The notes under the pieces were generated by a model. It saw only the letters and a program-made list of their open reading frames with translations. It did not search any database and was not told the DNA's origin. Positions 13,417 through 20,731 of a DNA stretch of 20,731 nucleotides are shown one piece after another. The position numbers and the translations under genes were made by a program. Each line of letters starts with the position of its first letter. Within the stretch, counting starts at the first letter, position 1. This DNA comes from CAZABG01 sp964483465 (GTDB lineage: Bacteria; Chlamydiota; Chlamydiia; Chlamydiales; Parachlamydiaceae): contig CAZABG010000042.1 of NCBI GenBank assembly GCA_964483465.1, positions 1 through 20,731 of the forward strand, read 5' to 3'.

Positions 13417-16400
13417 TTAATACCCAAAAAGGCCCCACTTCGATTTACTTTTATTTTCGCGACGCATAATCGCATCGAATAAAGCTTTTTTAGTAGAATC
13501 AGAGTAATTAGTATTTTTGATAATTTCTCTTGCTTTAACGTAATCACCCTTAGCTAATTCACTCTCAACTCCCTTTTCTTGAGAAAGAACCCCATCCCAT
13601 TCAGCAATTGTATAGACAGTGTATTTTTTACGAATGTCATTTTTGAGATTTTCGTCTCTTATGAATGGAAGCACCTCAAGCCTTTTTTCGGAGCTTTCTA
13701 CCTTTTCAAAAAACTTATTAACCAGGATATTTTGAAACTCACCCTTCTGTTCTTTCAAAATGTAAATGGCTACATCAACGTTAGAATGAACATACCCATC
13801 GAATTCGGAGGTTATATTTTTTTTCTTATTGTAGATCTTATTATTTAGCTCCGTCTTGAGATCGTCAAATCTAATTCCCGAAAACTTTTTCTCTGCTTCA
13901 TCAAAGCGATTCTCGTCGATTAATCCATTAATTTCAGCTATCAGTTTAGATTGAACTTTATAGGGATTAACTTTTTCGAAATCCTTAATTTCATCAGCAG
14001 TTTTTCCCTTAAAAAATTCCGCTAATTCAGCTTCATTAAATAATCCATTCTCAAATTTAATTTGAGCCTGTCTTTTAGGATCTTGAATACAATTTAAAGC
14101 CTTTAGTACTTCTGCTCTTTTCTTAAACTTAGGAAGAAACAAAAATGCTGCAATTTCCTTAAGATCACTCTCTTTAATCTGATTCAAAAACTCATTCATG
14201 TTCTCATCATGATTAAATGAGTTAACATCCAATTTTTTAATGCTTTCAATTTTTTTATCGTGCGGCAATTTGTTGAGCTCATCGATCAGGGGTTGCTTTA
14301 AATCTACATAATGAATGTTATGATTGATTGTCTCGAAAGCCCCTAGCCAGTCTTGCTTTTGGATACATTCACGTACATATTCTTGAGATAAGATAAGGTG
14401 AAGGGAAGCGTCAAAATTTGAATCCCTTTCCAATTCACTCAGCTTTCCTTTTAAAGAAGAGCTTGCGAATCTTCTATTGCTGTCCTCTTTTGCGAGTAAG
14501 CCTCTTTCTTTTCTTACTCTAGATTGCATGGATTTATCAGTAATTCGGCTCGCGTATTCTTTCGCATTTTTATATGAATACGTGCTTGAGATTAACATTT
14601 CGTAACAAGCGTCTCGTACTTTAGGATTTTTTAACGTCTCTACATAAGCTAAAGCTTTCGCTTCATCCGTAAGTAATGGATTAAGTTTTTTTGAAGCCGT
14701 ACGAAAATCATCCGTGCACTTTTGCTTTCTCTCTAAATCTGCAAGCCTTGCTGCCTCGGCTTTTTTAGCGTCAGCTTCTTTTTTAAGACGTTCTTGCTCT
14801 TCTTTAGCTTTTTGATCAGCTTCAGCTTTTGCTTTCCTCTCCGCTTCATCCTTTGCGATTTTTTCAGCATCCGTCTTAGCTTTATTTTCGGCATCAATTC
14901 GATCAGCTTCAGCTTTCGCTTTCTTCTCAGCGTCAAGCTTTGCTTGGTTTTCGGCCGCCTCTTTTGCGATACGTTCTTTTTCAGCGATTGCTTTTTTCTC
15001 CGCTTCTGCTCTTGCGGCTATGTCCGCTTCTTCTTTATCTTTAATAGCTTGCTTTGCTAATTCAATTTTTACATTTAGGATAGCTTTTTGATCGACAAAC
15101 CTAAGCGTATCAATTAAACGTTCAGCCTCTAAAAAATTTGCATTTTTGATATTTGAATTAATCTCTTGAATTTTGTCAGAAATGTCTTCAACCGTTACAT
15201 GCGCAAGGCCGGCATAATGCTTTGCTAATTGGTAATGATCAAGCGAAGCAAGGTATTTGTAGACGTCTTGTTTTACGGCTTCATCACATTTATTTAACTC
15301 ATTATCAATTTCACCAATAATAGTTCTAATCTTTATTAGATCATTACCAACATCATTTAGAGCAGTTAAATTTAAAATAACTTCAAATCTACTTTTAAAT
15401 GCATCTACCTTCTTTTGAATTTCGGCAGCTGCTATCGCCGCCTTTTCAGCTTCAATTCTATCTGCTTCCGCTTTATCGGCGGCTTCCTTTGCCAGCCTTT
15501 CATCTGCCTCAATTCCCGCTTTTCGAGCTTTAATGATCTCATCATATTCTTTATCTTCATTGATCTTCTTCTCAATCAAACTTTTACCCAAGAATCTAAT
15601 ATCAACGAATCTAATATCATTTAGAATTAACTCTGCTTGTGCATATTCAGACCTATCAATAAGCGCTTTAAATTTCTTAGTGTTCAAGACAAAAGTTAGA
15701 ACTTGCACTTCGTCTTTATTAGCGATTTTTGAAATTAATTTTTCTGCCTCGTCAAATTTCCAACGGTTCAAACATTCTGATAATGTTGGAACGGCATCTA
15801 AGAAGACTTTAATTTCATCATTCTCATAGAGACCAAATTCTCTCTTTAAGGCATCGAGATGGGGACTTTTTTTCACGAAATGAATAGCCAGACCGAAAAT
15901 ATTAAGTGATGCAATATAGTCAAGGCATGCAACCTTTTTTTCTTCTTCACCAATACTATCAATGGCTTTTTCAAGATCTTGAATAACAGCGTCTGTCAAA
16001 AGTTCTAAAGAGGGCAAACGGCTTTCTACAAACTCTTTTGCGAATCGTTTTAGCGCTGCATGACTCTCATCTTTTACTCTCGCCTCTTCAGCTCTTTTTT
16101 CCTCTTCCGCCTTTAGATTAGCCTCATCTTTAGCTTTTTGTTCATCGGAAGTTAAGGGTTTATTTTTAGGTGAATCATGATTGGGCGATTCCTCATTTTT
16201 AGACGAATTTGTCTCAGATTGAGGAGATTTCTTTTTGTCTTTCGATTCATCTTTTAAGGGCGAGTCGTCTCTCTTAGGGCTGCCTTTCTCTTCTTCATCC
16301 GCTATCTTATAATCTTTTTTCTGTTTGCTTTTGAAAACTTCATCCACTTTCTCTACAGTCGTTTTGTATCCAAAACAAGAAAATAATAAGCTTCCAAGAG

Positions 16401-16626
16401 AATCCCAAAATTTAGTCCAGCTGCCAATCTGAAATATGGCTAAATCGTAAAGCTCTTTTGCTACAGCATCGACGTCCTTCACAACTTCTTTTTCAAAACG
16501 TACAACCGTTACCGATCGAAGCCGGCTAAGCTCGGTAAGTCCTGATTTGGGTGGAAGATTTGAACGTGCGATTAACGCCTGTCCGTCTTCTTTTACTGTA
16601 ATGTGAGGATAATTTACTGAGCCCAT
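13417..16626 (-). CDS. CFGY-family paralogue B, 1069 aa, with coiled coils and helical repeats
   Basis: Not recognised. The N-terminal domain (51-100) contains QIGSWTKFWDSLGS (66-79) and CFGY (84-87). Its core 25 residues match paralogue A at 21 positions, much more than the rest of the proteins. A Ser/Pro/Lys-rich linker follows (114-153). Two copies of the large helical module are at about 203-345 and 425-525, the second with YLASLDHYQLAKHYAGLA (458-475) and NFLEAERLIDTLRFVD (497-512). Ala/Lys/Glu-rich, TolA-like coiled-coil stretches lie at about 365-405 and 520-640. The C-terminal third has further units, for example RFDEAEKKFSGIRFDDL (907-923) and YVKAREIIKNTNYSDS (1029-1044). The protein ends in WGLFGY, faintly echoing CFGY. 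Start: AGGTG lies just before the ATG and TATAAT (16662-16657) upstream. No signal peptide. Confidence 0.93.
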   Translation of the reverse strand: MGSVNYPHITVKEDGQALIARSNLPPKSGLTELSRLRSVTVVRFEKEVVKDVDAVAKELYDLAIFQIGSWTKFWDSLGSLLFSCFGYKTTVEKVDEVFKSKQKKDYKIADEEEKGSPKRDDSPLKDESKDKKKSPQSETNSSKNEESPNHDSPKNKPLTSDEQKAKDEANLKAEEEKRAEEARVKDESHAALKRFAKEFVESRLPSLELLTDAVIQDLEKAIDSIGEEEKKVACLDYIASLNIFGLAIHFVKKSPHLDALKREFGLYENDEIKVFLDAVPTLSECLNRWKFDEAEKLISKIANKDEVQVLTFVLNTKKFKALIDRSEYAQAELILNDIRFVDIRFLGKSLIEKKINEDKEYDEIIKARKAGIEADERLAKEAADKAEADRIEAEKAAIAAAEIQKKVDAFKSRFEVILNLTALNDVGNDLIKIRTIIGEIDNELNKCDEAVKQDVYKYLASLDHYQLAKHYAGLAHVTVEDISDKIQEINSNIKNANFLEAERLIDTLRFVDQKAILNVKIELAKQAIKDKEEADIAARAEAEKKAIAEKERIAKEAAENQAKLDAEKKAKAEADRIDAENKAKTDAEKIAKDEAERKAKAEADQKAKEEQERLKKEADAKKAEAARLADLERKQKCTDDFRTASKKLNPLLTDEAKALAYVETLKNPKVRDACYEMLISSTYSYKNAKEYASRITDKSMQSRVRKERGLLAKEDSNRRFASSSLKGKLSELERDSNFDASLHLILSQEYVRECIQKQDWLGAFETINHNIHYVDLKQPLIDELNKLPHDKKIESIKKLDVNSFNHDENMNEFLNQIKESDLKEIAAFLFLPKFKKRAEVLKALNCIQDPKRQAQIKFENGLFNEAELAEFFKGKTADEIKDFEKVNPYKVQSKLIAEINGLIDENRFDEAEKKFSGIRFDDLKTELNNKIYNKKKNITSEFDGYVHSNVDVAIYILKEQKGEFQNILVNKFFEKVESSEKRLEVLPFIRDENLKNDIRKKYTVYTIAEWDGVLSQEKGVESELAKGDYVKAREIIKNTNYSDSTKKALFDAIMRRENKSKSKWGLFGY

Positions 16627-16662
16627 AACACCTAAAAAAATGTTTATAACACTATAATTATA
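16627..16662 (-). promoter_or_regulatory. Promoter-like sequence and ribosome site of paralogue B
   Basis: Read on the minus strand, TATAAT (16662-16657) is followed by TATAGT (16656-16651) and a short leader with AGGTG (16633-16629) just before the ATG. A convincing -35 is not seen. This is the only clear promoter candidate inside the four-gene block. Confidence 0.5.
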
Positions 16663-16686
16663 ACATATATTAGGCGCTTAAAGAGC

Positions 16687-16736
16687 AAAAATTAATATAA
16701 TCTTTATAAATATGGAATATTTTAAAGAAAAGATTA
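16687..16736 (-). terminator. Weak hairpin with T-tract behind paralogue C
   Basis: On the minus strand TAATCTTT (16736-16729) can pair with AAAGATTA (16705-16698) over a long A/T-rich loop, and TTTTT (16691-16687) follows six bases later. The stem has almost no G-C pairs, so it may be chance. Confidence 0.2.
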
Positions 16737-16745
16737 AGACATTAG

Positions 16746-18791
16746 TTACGATTTAGTGCTTTCGCAATATTTTTTATAATCTATTTCCGAATTAAGCCTC
16801 ATTTTGACGTCATAAAATCTGATAAGATTAATCAATTTTTCAGCTTCATCATATTTTAAAGCTGTTATTAGCTCTCGAATAGATTTAACTTTATTCGTAA
16901 TGTCTTCAAAAGGCAATTTAGCGAGTTCCGCATATTTTTTGGCGATTCTGTAATGATTTATTCCCGCAAGAAATTTGTAGCATTCTTGCTTACCGTCAGG
17001 ATTCAAATTCTGCAATTCGTTATCGATCGCATCAATTGCTGCCTTTATCTTGTCTTCATTATTTCCAATAGCAATCAAAGCATTAGTATCTATACATCTA
17101 GAAAGCTTTGATTTTACTTTCTCTATTTCTTCATTTAACTTTATTTTTAGTTGCTCGAGATAGGGTTTTTGCACATCTTTAAATTTAAGGCTGTCAATAT
17201 ACCGCTTGGCAAGATCCCATTTTTTATTTTCGATGTAATAGCGAGCTGCATGATGATTGATGATAATGATTGATTTTTTGTCGAATTCACTAAAAAGGGT
17301 TCCGTCGACTTTATTTCCAATGGAAATGCCCGCTCCGCAATCATATGCAGCATCAAACTCATAACGATTTAGTTTATCAAAAAACTCATCGGTTCCATTT
17401 AGTTTTTTCATATACTCTAGACTTTCATCGTAAGTATAAAGTCCATTAAAATCGTAAGTAGATTTTCGCTCTTTACCCAATGCATCTGCAAATTTACGTG
17501 CCTTTACTAAGCTAGTGCAGTTCATAGCGAGGCTTGAATAAACTCGATCAAGTAATCTAGATTCAATTTGATTTAGATAAAAATTAAGATCCTCGTCTCG
17601 TTCCTTTTCAAGTAAATAATTCGCTGTAACAGTCGCATTGAATTCAGCATTTAGTTTTTGATATTCCCGCCCGGCAAAAGCTTCATTTTCTAGATCAAAC
17701 CTTTTTTTACGCATTTTCAGAACTTTCATTTCATCGTCATATTCATCCCTAAGCTGCTTTCTTACATCTATATATTTTATGGTTTTAATATACCCTGCAG
17801 CTTCGCCAATGTTATAATCAATTTTAAATCTGGCATTTGTAATCGAATCGTCTGGATTTTGAATAGTTACGCGCGCAATATCGGCATATTGTTTAGCAAG
17901 TTTATAATGGGGAAGAGATGCCAAATGGATATAGCAAGCCTGCCTTTTATCCTGATCCAACCCCTCAAGTTTCGCCTCGATTTCTTTATGGGCGATATTA
18001 ACCTTTTCATCGTCATAGCCAATATCTGAAAGGCATGTTTGGTCTAAACTTTTGAATAGCTCATTTGCGTATTCCAAGTTTTCCTTAAGCTTCTTTTGTT
18101 CCGCTTCCTTTTTGAGACGCTCAATTTCCAGCTGCTTCGCAATGTCTTCCTTCTTAAATACGACTTGAGATTTACCGTCTTCAGCATGCATCGCGTTTCT
18201 TTCATTCAACTCGCGGCTTTTAATTAATTCTTTCTCTTTATCTTCTAGATCTTTTTTAAGACGCTCGATTTCCGCTTCTTTTTTTATACGCTCTTCTTGT
18301 TTTGCCTGTTCTTGAGCATGCTTTTGCTGTTCCGCTTTTTCTTTTGCTATTCGTTCCTGCTCTTGAGCTTTTTCAGCTTTTTCTTGCTCTTGAGCTTTTT
18401 TAGCCTCTTCTTTCGCGGCTTTTTCTTGCTGCTCAGCCTCTTTTTGCTCGCTCTCTTTTTGCTCGCCCTTCGCTAGCGTCTCTTCCTTTTCTGTCTCTCT
18501 TGAAGAAGATTTTTTCTTTTCGTCTTCTTTTATGATCTTATTAAAAAGGGAATCGATCTTTTGCTGGGTTGTTTCATAACCAAAACAAGCCGCAAAAAAA
18601 TCGACAAAACGCTCCCATAGCGTAATTTCTTTATAAGCACGATCCCTTAAACCTATTACAACCTTTGAGACGTCGCCTTCCGCAAGGTTCTCTTGCGCAA
18701 GAGCGATAAGCTCGCTTAAAGCAGACGGTTTTAGATTTTCTTTTACAATGAAAGCCGCTCCGCTATTAGATCTATTAAATGCCGGTTCCAT
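16746..18791 (-). CDS. CFGY-family paralogue C, 681 aa, with coiled coil and two helical modules
   Basis: Not recognised. The shared N-terminal domain lies at about 40-90 (GLRDRAYKEITLWERFVD, then FFAACFGYETT). It is four residues shorter than in A, B and D just before CFGY (69-72). A long Glu/Lys/Gln/Ala coiled coil spans about 90-245. Two closely similar modules follow: 250-355 (SDIGYDDEKV; CYIHLASLPHYKLAKQYADIA, 286-306 with the coordinates standing for the full run; IKYIDVRKQL) and 565-678 (ECYKFLAGINHYRIAKKYAELA region, 603-624; KYDEAEKLINLIRFYDVK, 646-663). Between them is a more divergent helical part with NKKWDLAKRYIDSLKFKDV (522-540). The ATG overlaps the stop of paralogue D as TAATG, with AAAGGA nine bases upstream, so C is coupled to D. 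No signal peptide or membrane helix. Confidence 0.93.
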   Translation of the reverse strand: MEPAFNRSNSGAAFIVKENLKPSALSELIALAQENLAEGDVSKVVIGLRDRAYKEITLWERFVDFFAACFGYETTQQKIDSLFNKIIKEDEKKKSSSRETEKEETLAKGEQKESEQKEAEQQEKAAKEEAKKAQEQEKAEKAQEQERIAKEKAEQQKHAQEQAKQEERIKKEAEIERLKKDLEDKEKELIKSRELNERNAMHAEDGKSQVVFKKEDIAKQLEIERLKKEAEQKKLKENLEYANELFKSLDQTCLSDIGYDDEKVNIAHKEIEAKLEGLDQDKRQACYIHLASLPHYKLAKQYADIARVTIQNPDDSITNARFKIDYNIGEAAGYIKTIKYIDVRKQLRDEYDDEMKVLKMRKKRFDLENEAFAGREYQKLNAEFNATVTANYLLEKERDEDLNFYLNQIESRLLDRVYSSLAMNCTSLVKARKFADALGKERKSTYDFNGLYTYDESLEYMKKLNGTDEFFDKLNRYEFDAAYDCGAGISIGNKVDGTLFSEFDKKSIIIINHHAARYYIENKKWDLAKRYIDSLKFKDVQKPYLEQLKIKLNEEIEKVKSKLSRCIDTNALIAIGNNEDKIKAAIDAIDNELQNLNPDGKQECYKFLAGINHYRIAKKYAELAKLPFEDITNKVKSIRELITALKYDEAEKLINLIRFYDVKMRLNSEIDYKKYCESTKS

Positions 18792-20725
18792 TAAGTATTT
18801 TCCTTTGGTGAAGGCGACATTGTGCTTGCAATGACTTCGACTAGATAGGGGTTATCTTTATAAGTATTGATTAGATTCTGTTTAAATTGATCATCATTTA
18901 ATCGCTTAAGGGTCTCGATCGCATCCGTTATTTCACCGTTTTCAATTTGCCCGGAACTAATAATCTCAAGATATGCATCCTGGCTTATTCTTTTATTTTC
19001 AATAAACGGAACAATATCTAGAGCCTCTACAAATTGCTTATTAGCAATGTAGTGATCCGCTAGCTTATGAATATAGTTAGATTTAAAGACTACGGTTGAA
19101 AGTGTAAATGCCGCTTGAAGAGATTCTACAATTTTTCCCTGCTGCAAATACATGAGAGCATTAAGAATGTTTGAAGGCTGGTTTGGATCATACGGAACTT
19201 CATTGGCAAGATAATTGCAAATATTCTGATATAAATATTTAGCAATATACAATTCAAGATATCGAGTCTTTAAATCTTGCCTATTAACCTTGTTGATATA
19301 TTCCTGCGCTTTATCGCCTTGGCCGTTATTTATAAAGAAGCGAATCGCGCTATCTTGAATCCAAAACAAATAAGTAGAATCTTTAACTGAATTTAATGCC
19401 TCGTCAAATTTCTTTTCAGATATTAGTTTTGCGATCAGTTTTCCTGATTCAGACTGAGCGCTCTTAAAAATAGATTCTTCAACCGTATTGAGCCCACCCA
19501 TATTCAGGCATTCATCCCGCATTACAGGGCTTTGAATATGCATCGCAAAAAACCTAGCTACAGCAAAGTTGCTTTGACTGCATGAAAGAGATAGTTTGCT
19601 GAATGCTATATCGATGACTTCTTTAGGAAAGCCCAGAACAATTTGAGCCACTTCCTGATAATCACCCTCAGTCAATAGATCATTGATGATGGCATTATTT
19701 TTTATAAGCTTTTGATCAGCGAGGTCGTACAAGTAGGCTATCGCATTTTGCAATTCATCATGCTGCATCCTTTCTTTTGCCTGGCGTTGATGAAGCGTAT
19801 CAAGTTCTATATGGCCTTTTTCAACTACTTCTTTTATAACTTTATCTGCTTTCTCTTTTGGCAGCTTTTCATTAATAATCTCAATTTTACGAGCCAATTC
19901 ATCCTTAATCTCTTTCTCTGATTGAGGTTCTTTAGCACGAGAGGTTTGAACGGGTTCGCCTGCCTCATCAACTTCATCAAACTGAAGATTGGCATACTTT
20001 TTAATTTCTTCTTCTTCTTTTAATTGTTGTTCGGCCTCTGTCAAACACTTATCAAGAGCATCTTGTTCAAGCTTATTACGAGCTTCTTCTTTTACTTTTG
20101 CAGCCTTTTCTTCTTCTAATAGTTTATTCCGAGCTTCTTGTTCGGCTTTCTCTTTCGCTTCTTGTTCGGCGTTTTCCTTGGCTGTTGCAGCATCTTTTTC
20201 CGCTTTTTCTTTTACTTCCATTTCGGCTTTTAATCGAGCAGCCTCTTCCGCTTCTTTCGCCTTTTTTTCTTCCGCCTCTTTTGAGGCTTTTTCTATCTTC
20301 TCTTTTTCTTCCTGTCTTTTCTTTTCAAGCGCTTCCCTTTTTTCTTTCAACCTTGCATTTTGTGCGTCTCTTTCTGCCTTTTTTTTAGCTTCCTGATCTT
20401 CAGGCGTTTCTTCGTTATCGCCTACATCGCTGCCGCTTTCATTTTCTTCTTCCTTTTTTTCAGCCTTATTAGATGCTGGCATCTGCGACTCAGGATTTAC
20501 AACTTCATACAGGTGATCTTTGTCTTTACGAATGATGACAGAAAAGGCTGTCTTGACTTTATTTTCGGTAGATTTATATCCAAAGCAGGAAAGGAAAGTA
20601 GAAAGGATGGATTCAAAAAACTTTCGTTTGGCTGAAATTTGATGTAGCGCACGGTCTCTTAAATCTGATGCTATAGCATGAATATTATTTTCTTCTTTTG
20701 GAAGAGAGATTTTTGCGGCGTTCAT
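18791..20725 (-). CDS. CFGY-family paralogue D, 644 aa; start close to the window edge
   Basis: Not recognised. The shared domain spans about 14-68: LRDRALHQISAKRKFFES (22-39) and CFGY (47-50), with KSTENKV following. Residues 75-108 are an acidic linker. An Ala/Glu/Lys coiled coil runs from about 108 to 245. The C-terminal 320 residues are helical, with weaker versions of the family repeats: SKLSLSCSQSNFAVARFFA (376-394), KKFDEALNSVKDS (438-450), DKAQEYINKVNRQDLKTRYL (471-490) and NKQFVEALDIVPFI (562-575). Only 13 residues precede the shared domain here, against about 40-50 in A, B and C, and no in-frame stop is visible in the six bases upstream of the ATG. The true start may therefore lie outside the window. 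The stop is part of the TAATG junction with C. Confidence 0.88.
   Translation of the reverse strand: MNAAKISLPKEENNIHAIASDLRDRALHQISAKRKFFESILSTFLSCFGYKSTENKVKTAFSVIIRKDKDHLYEVVNPESQMPASNKAEKKEEENESGSDVGDNEETPEDQEAKKKAERDAQNARLKEKREALEKKRQEEKEKIEKASKEAEEKKAKEAEEAARLKAEMEVKEKAEKDAATAKENAEQEAKEKAEQEARNKLLEEEKAAKVKEEARNKLEQDALDKCLTEAEQQLKEEEEIKKYANLQFDEVDEAGEPVQTSRAKEPQSEKEIKDELARKIEIINEKLPKEKADKVIKEVVEKGHIELDTLHQRQAKERMQHDELQNAIAYLYDLADQKLIKNNAIINDLLTEGDYQEVAQIVLGFPKEVIDIAFSKLSLSCSQSNFAVARFFAMHIQSPVMRDECLNMGGLNTVEESIFKSAQSESGKLIAKLISEKKFDEALNSVKDSTYLFWIQDSAIRFFINNGQGDKAQEYINKVNRQDLKTRYLELYIAKYLYQNICNYLANEVPYDPNQPSNILNALMYLQQGKIVESLQAAFTLSTVVFKSNYIHKLADHYIANKQFVEALDIVPFIENKRISQDAYLEIISSGQIENGEITDAIETLKRLNDDQFKQNLINTYKDNPYLVEVIASTMSPSPKENT
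18801..18806 (-). promoter_or_regulatory. Shine-Dalgarno AAAGGA before paralogue C
   Basis: Lies in the last codons of D, nine bases before the ATG of C, and supports re-initiation at the TAATG overlap (18789-18793). Confidence 0.5.
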
Positions 20726-20731
20726 CAGATT

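Noticed and set aside
13417..13434. C-terminal WGLFGY of paralogue B as a second CFGY domain
   Set aside because: Only the last residues resemble the motif and the surrounding domain is absent, so it is likely chance.
14794..15060. Phe/Ser-rich plus-strand frame opposite paralogue B
   Set aside because: Same compositional shadow of an Ala/Lys/Glu stretch; no ribosome site or recognisable protein.
18057..18509. TolA or translation-factor homology of the paralogues
   Set aside because: The resemblance is limited to Ala/Lys/Glu coiled-coil composition; no TolA membrane helix or C-terminal domain is present.
19989..20396. Ser/Phe-rich plus-strand reading frames opposite paralogue D
   Set aside because: They are the complement of the Lys/Glu/Ala coiled-coil repeat, which gives long open frames by composition alone.

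Overview
The window looks like a piece of a bacterial chromosome from an environmental, chlamydia-like lineage (order Parachlamydiales, perhaps Criblamydiaceae). This is an inference: a UbiE/MenG quinone methyltransferase lies next to a probable Na+-NQR maturation factor (NqrM), a membrane-anchored RNase Y is present, and most starts lack Shine-Dalgarno sites. The large, signal-less, coiled-coil proteins on the right are what one expects from an intracellular bacterium that exports host-directed proteins. No ribosomal RNA, tRNA or phylogenetic marker is present, so the assignment stays tentative.

Left part (1-10,201), housekeeping and metabolism. A 79-bp tandem repeat (1-200) sits directly behind a two-gene minus-strand unit: a BaiN/HI0933-type flavoprotein and a coupled small hypothetical gene. 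Divergent from it runs a plus-strand series: photolyase-related protein, a compact ABC-transporter-like protein, RNase Y and a DUF3604-like protein that contains a 10-N assembly gap. After an unusual array of nested hairpins (8135-8317) comes a minus-strand NagA-like deacetylase. It diverges, with only 14 bp between start codons, from a plus-strand pair, nqrM and ubiE, whose reading frames overlap.

Right part (10,198-20,731), a block of four consecutive minus-strand genes for large proteins that I do not recognise. They are paralogues. Each has near its N-terminus a domain of about 55 residues ending in an invariant CFGY motif, then a charged linker or long Ala/Lys/Glu coiled coil, then a variable number of helical repeat units typified by 'YLASLDHY' and 'FDEAEKLIxxIRFxDV'. 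In transcription order they are D (644 aa, start close to the window edge), C (681 aa, coupled to D by TAATG), a 119-bp spacer with a promoter-like sequence, B (1069 aa) and A (1061 aa). This block is visibly more A+T-rich than the left part. A secreted or host-interacting effector family is my best guess, but nothing in the sequence proves it.

The items most worth following up are the CFGY paralogue family with its helical modules, the hairpin array built on a constant GGCAGGATC word, the same word (as TTTTACAGGATC) inside the 79-bp repeats, and a consistent pattern of -10-like hexamers only 6-9 bases before start codons that lack ribosome binding sites.
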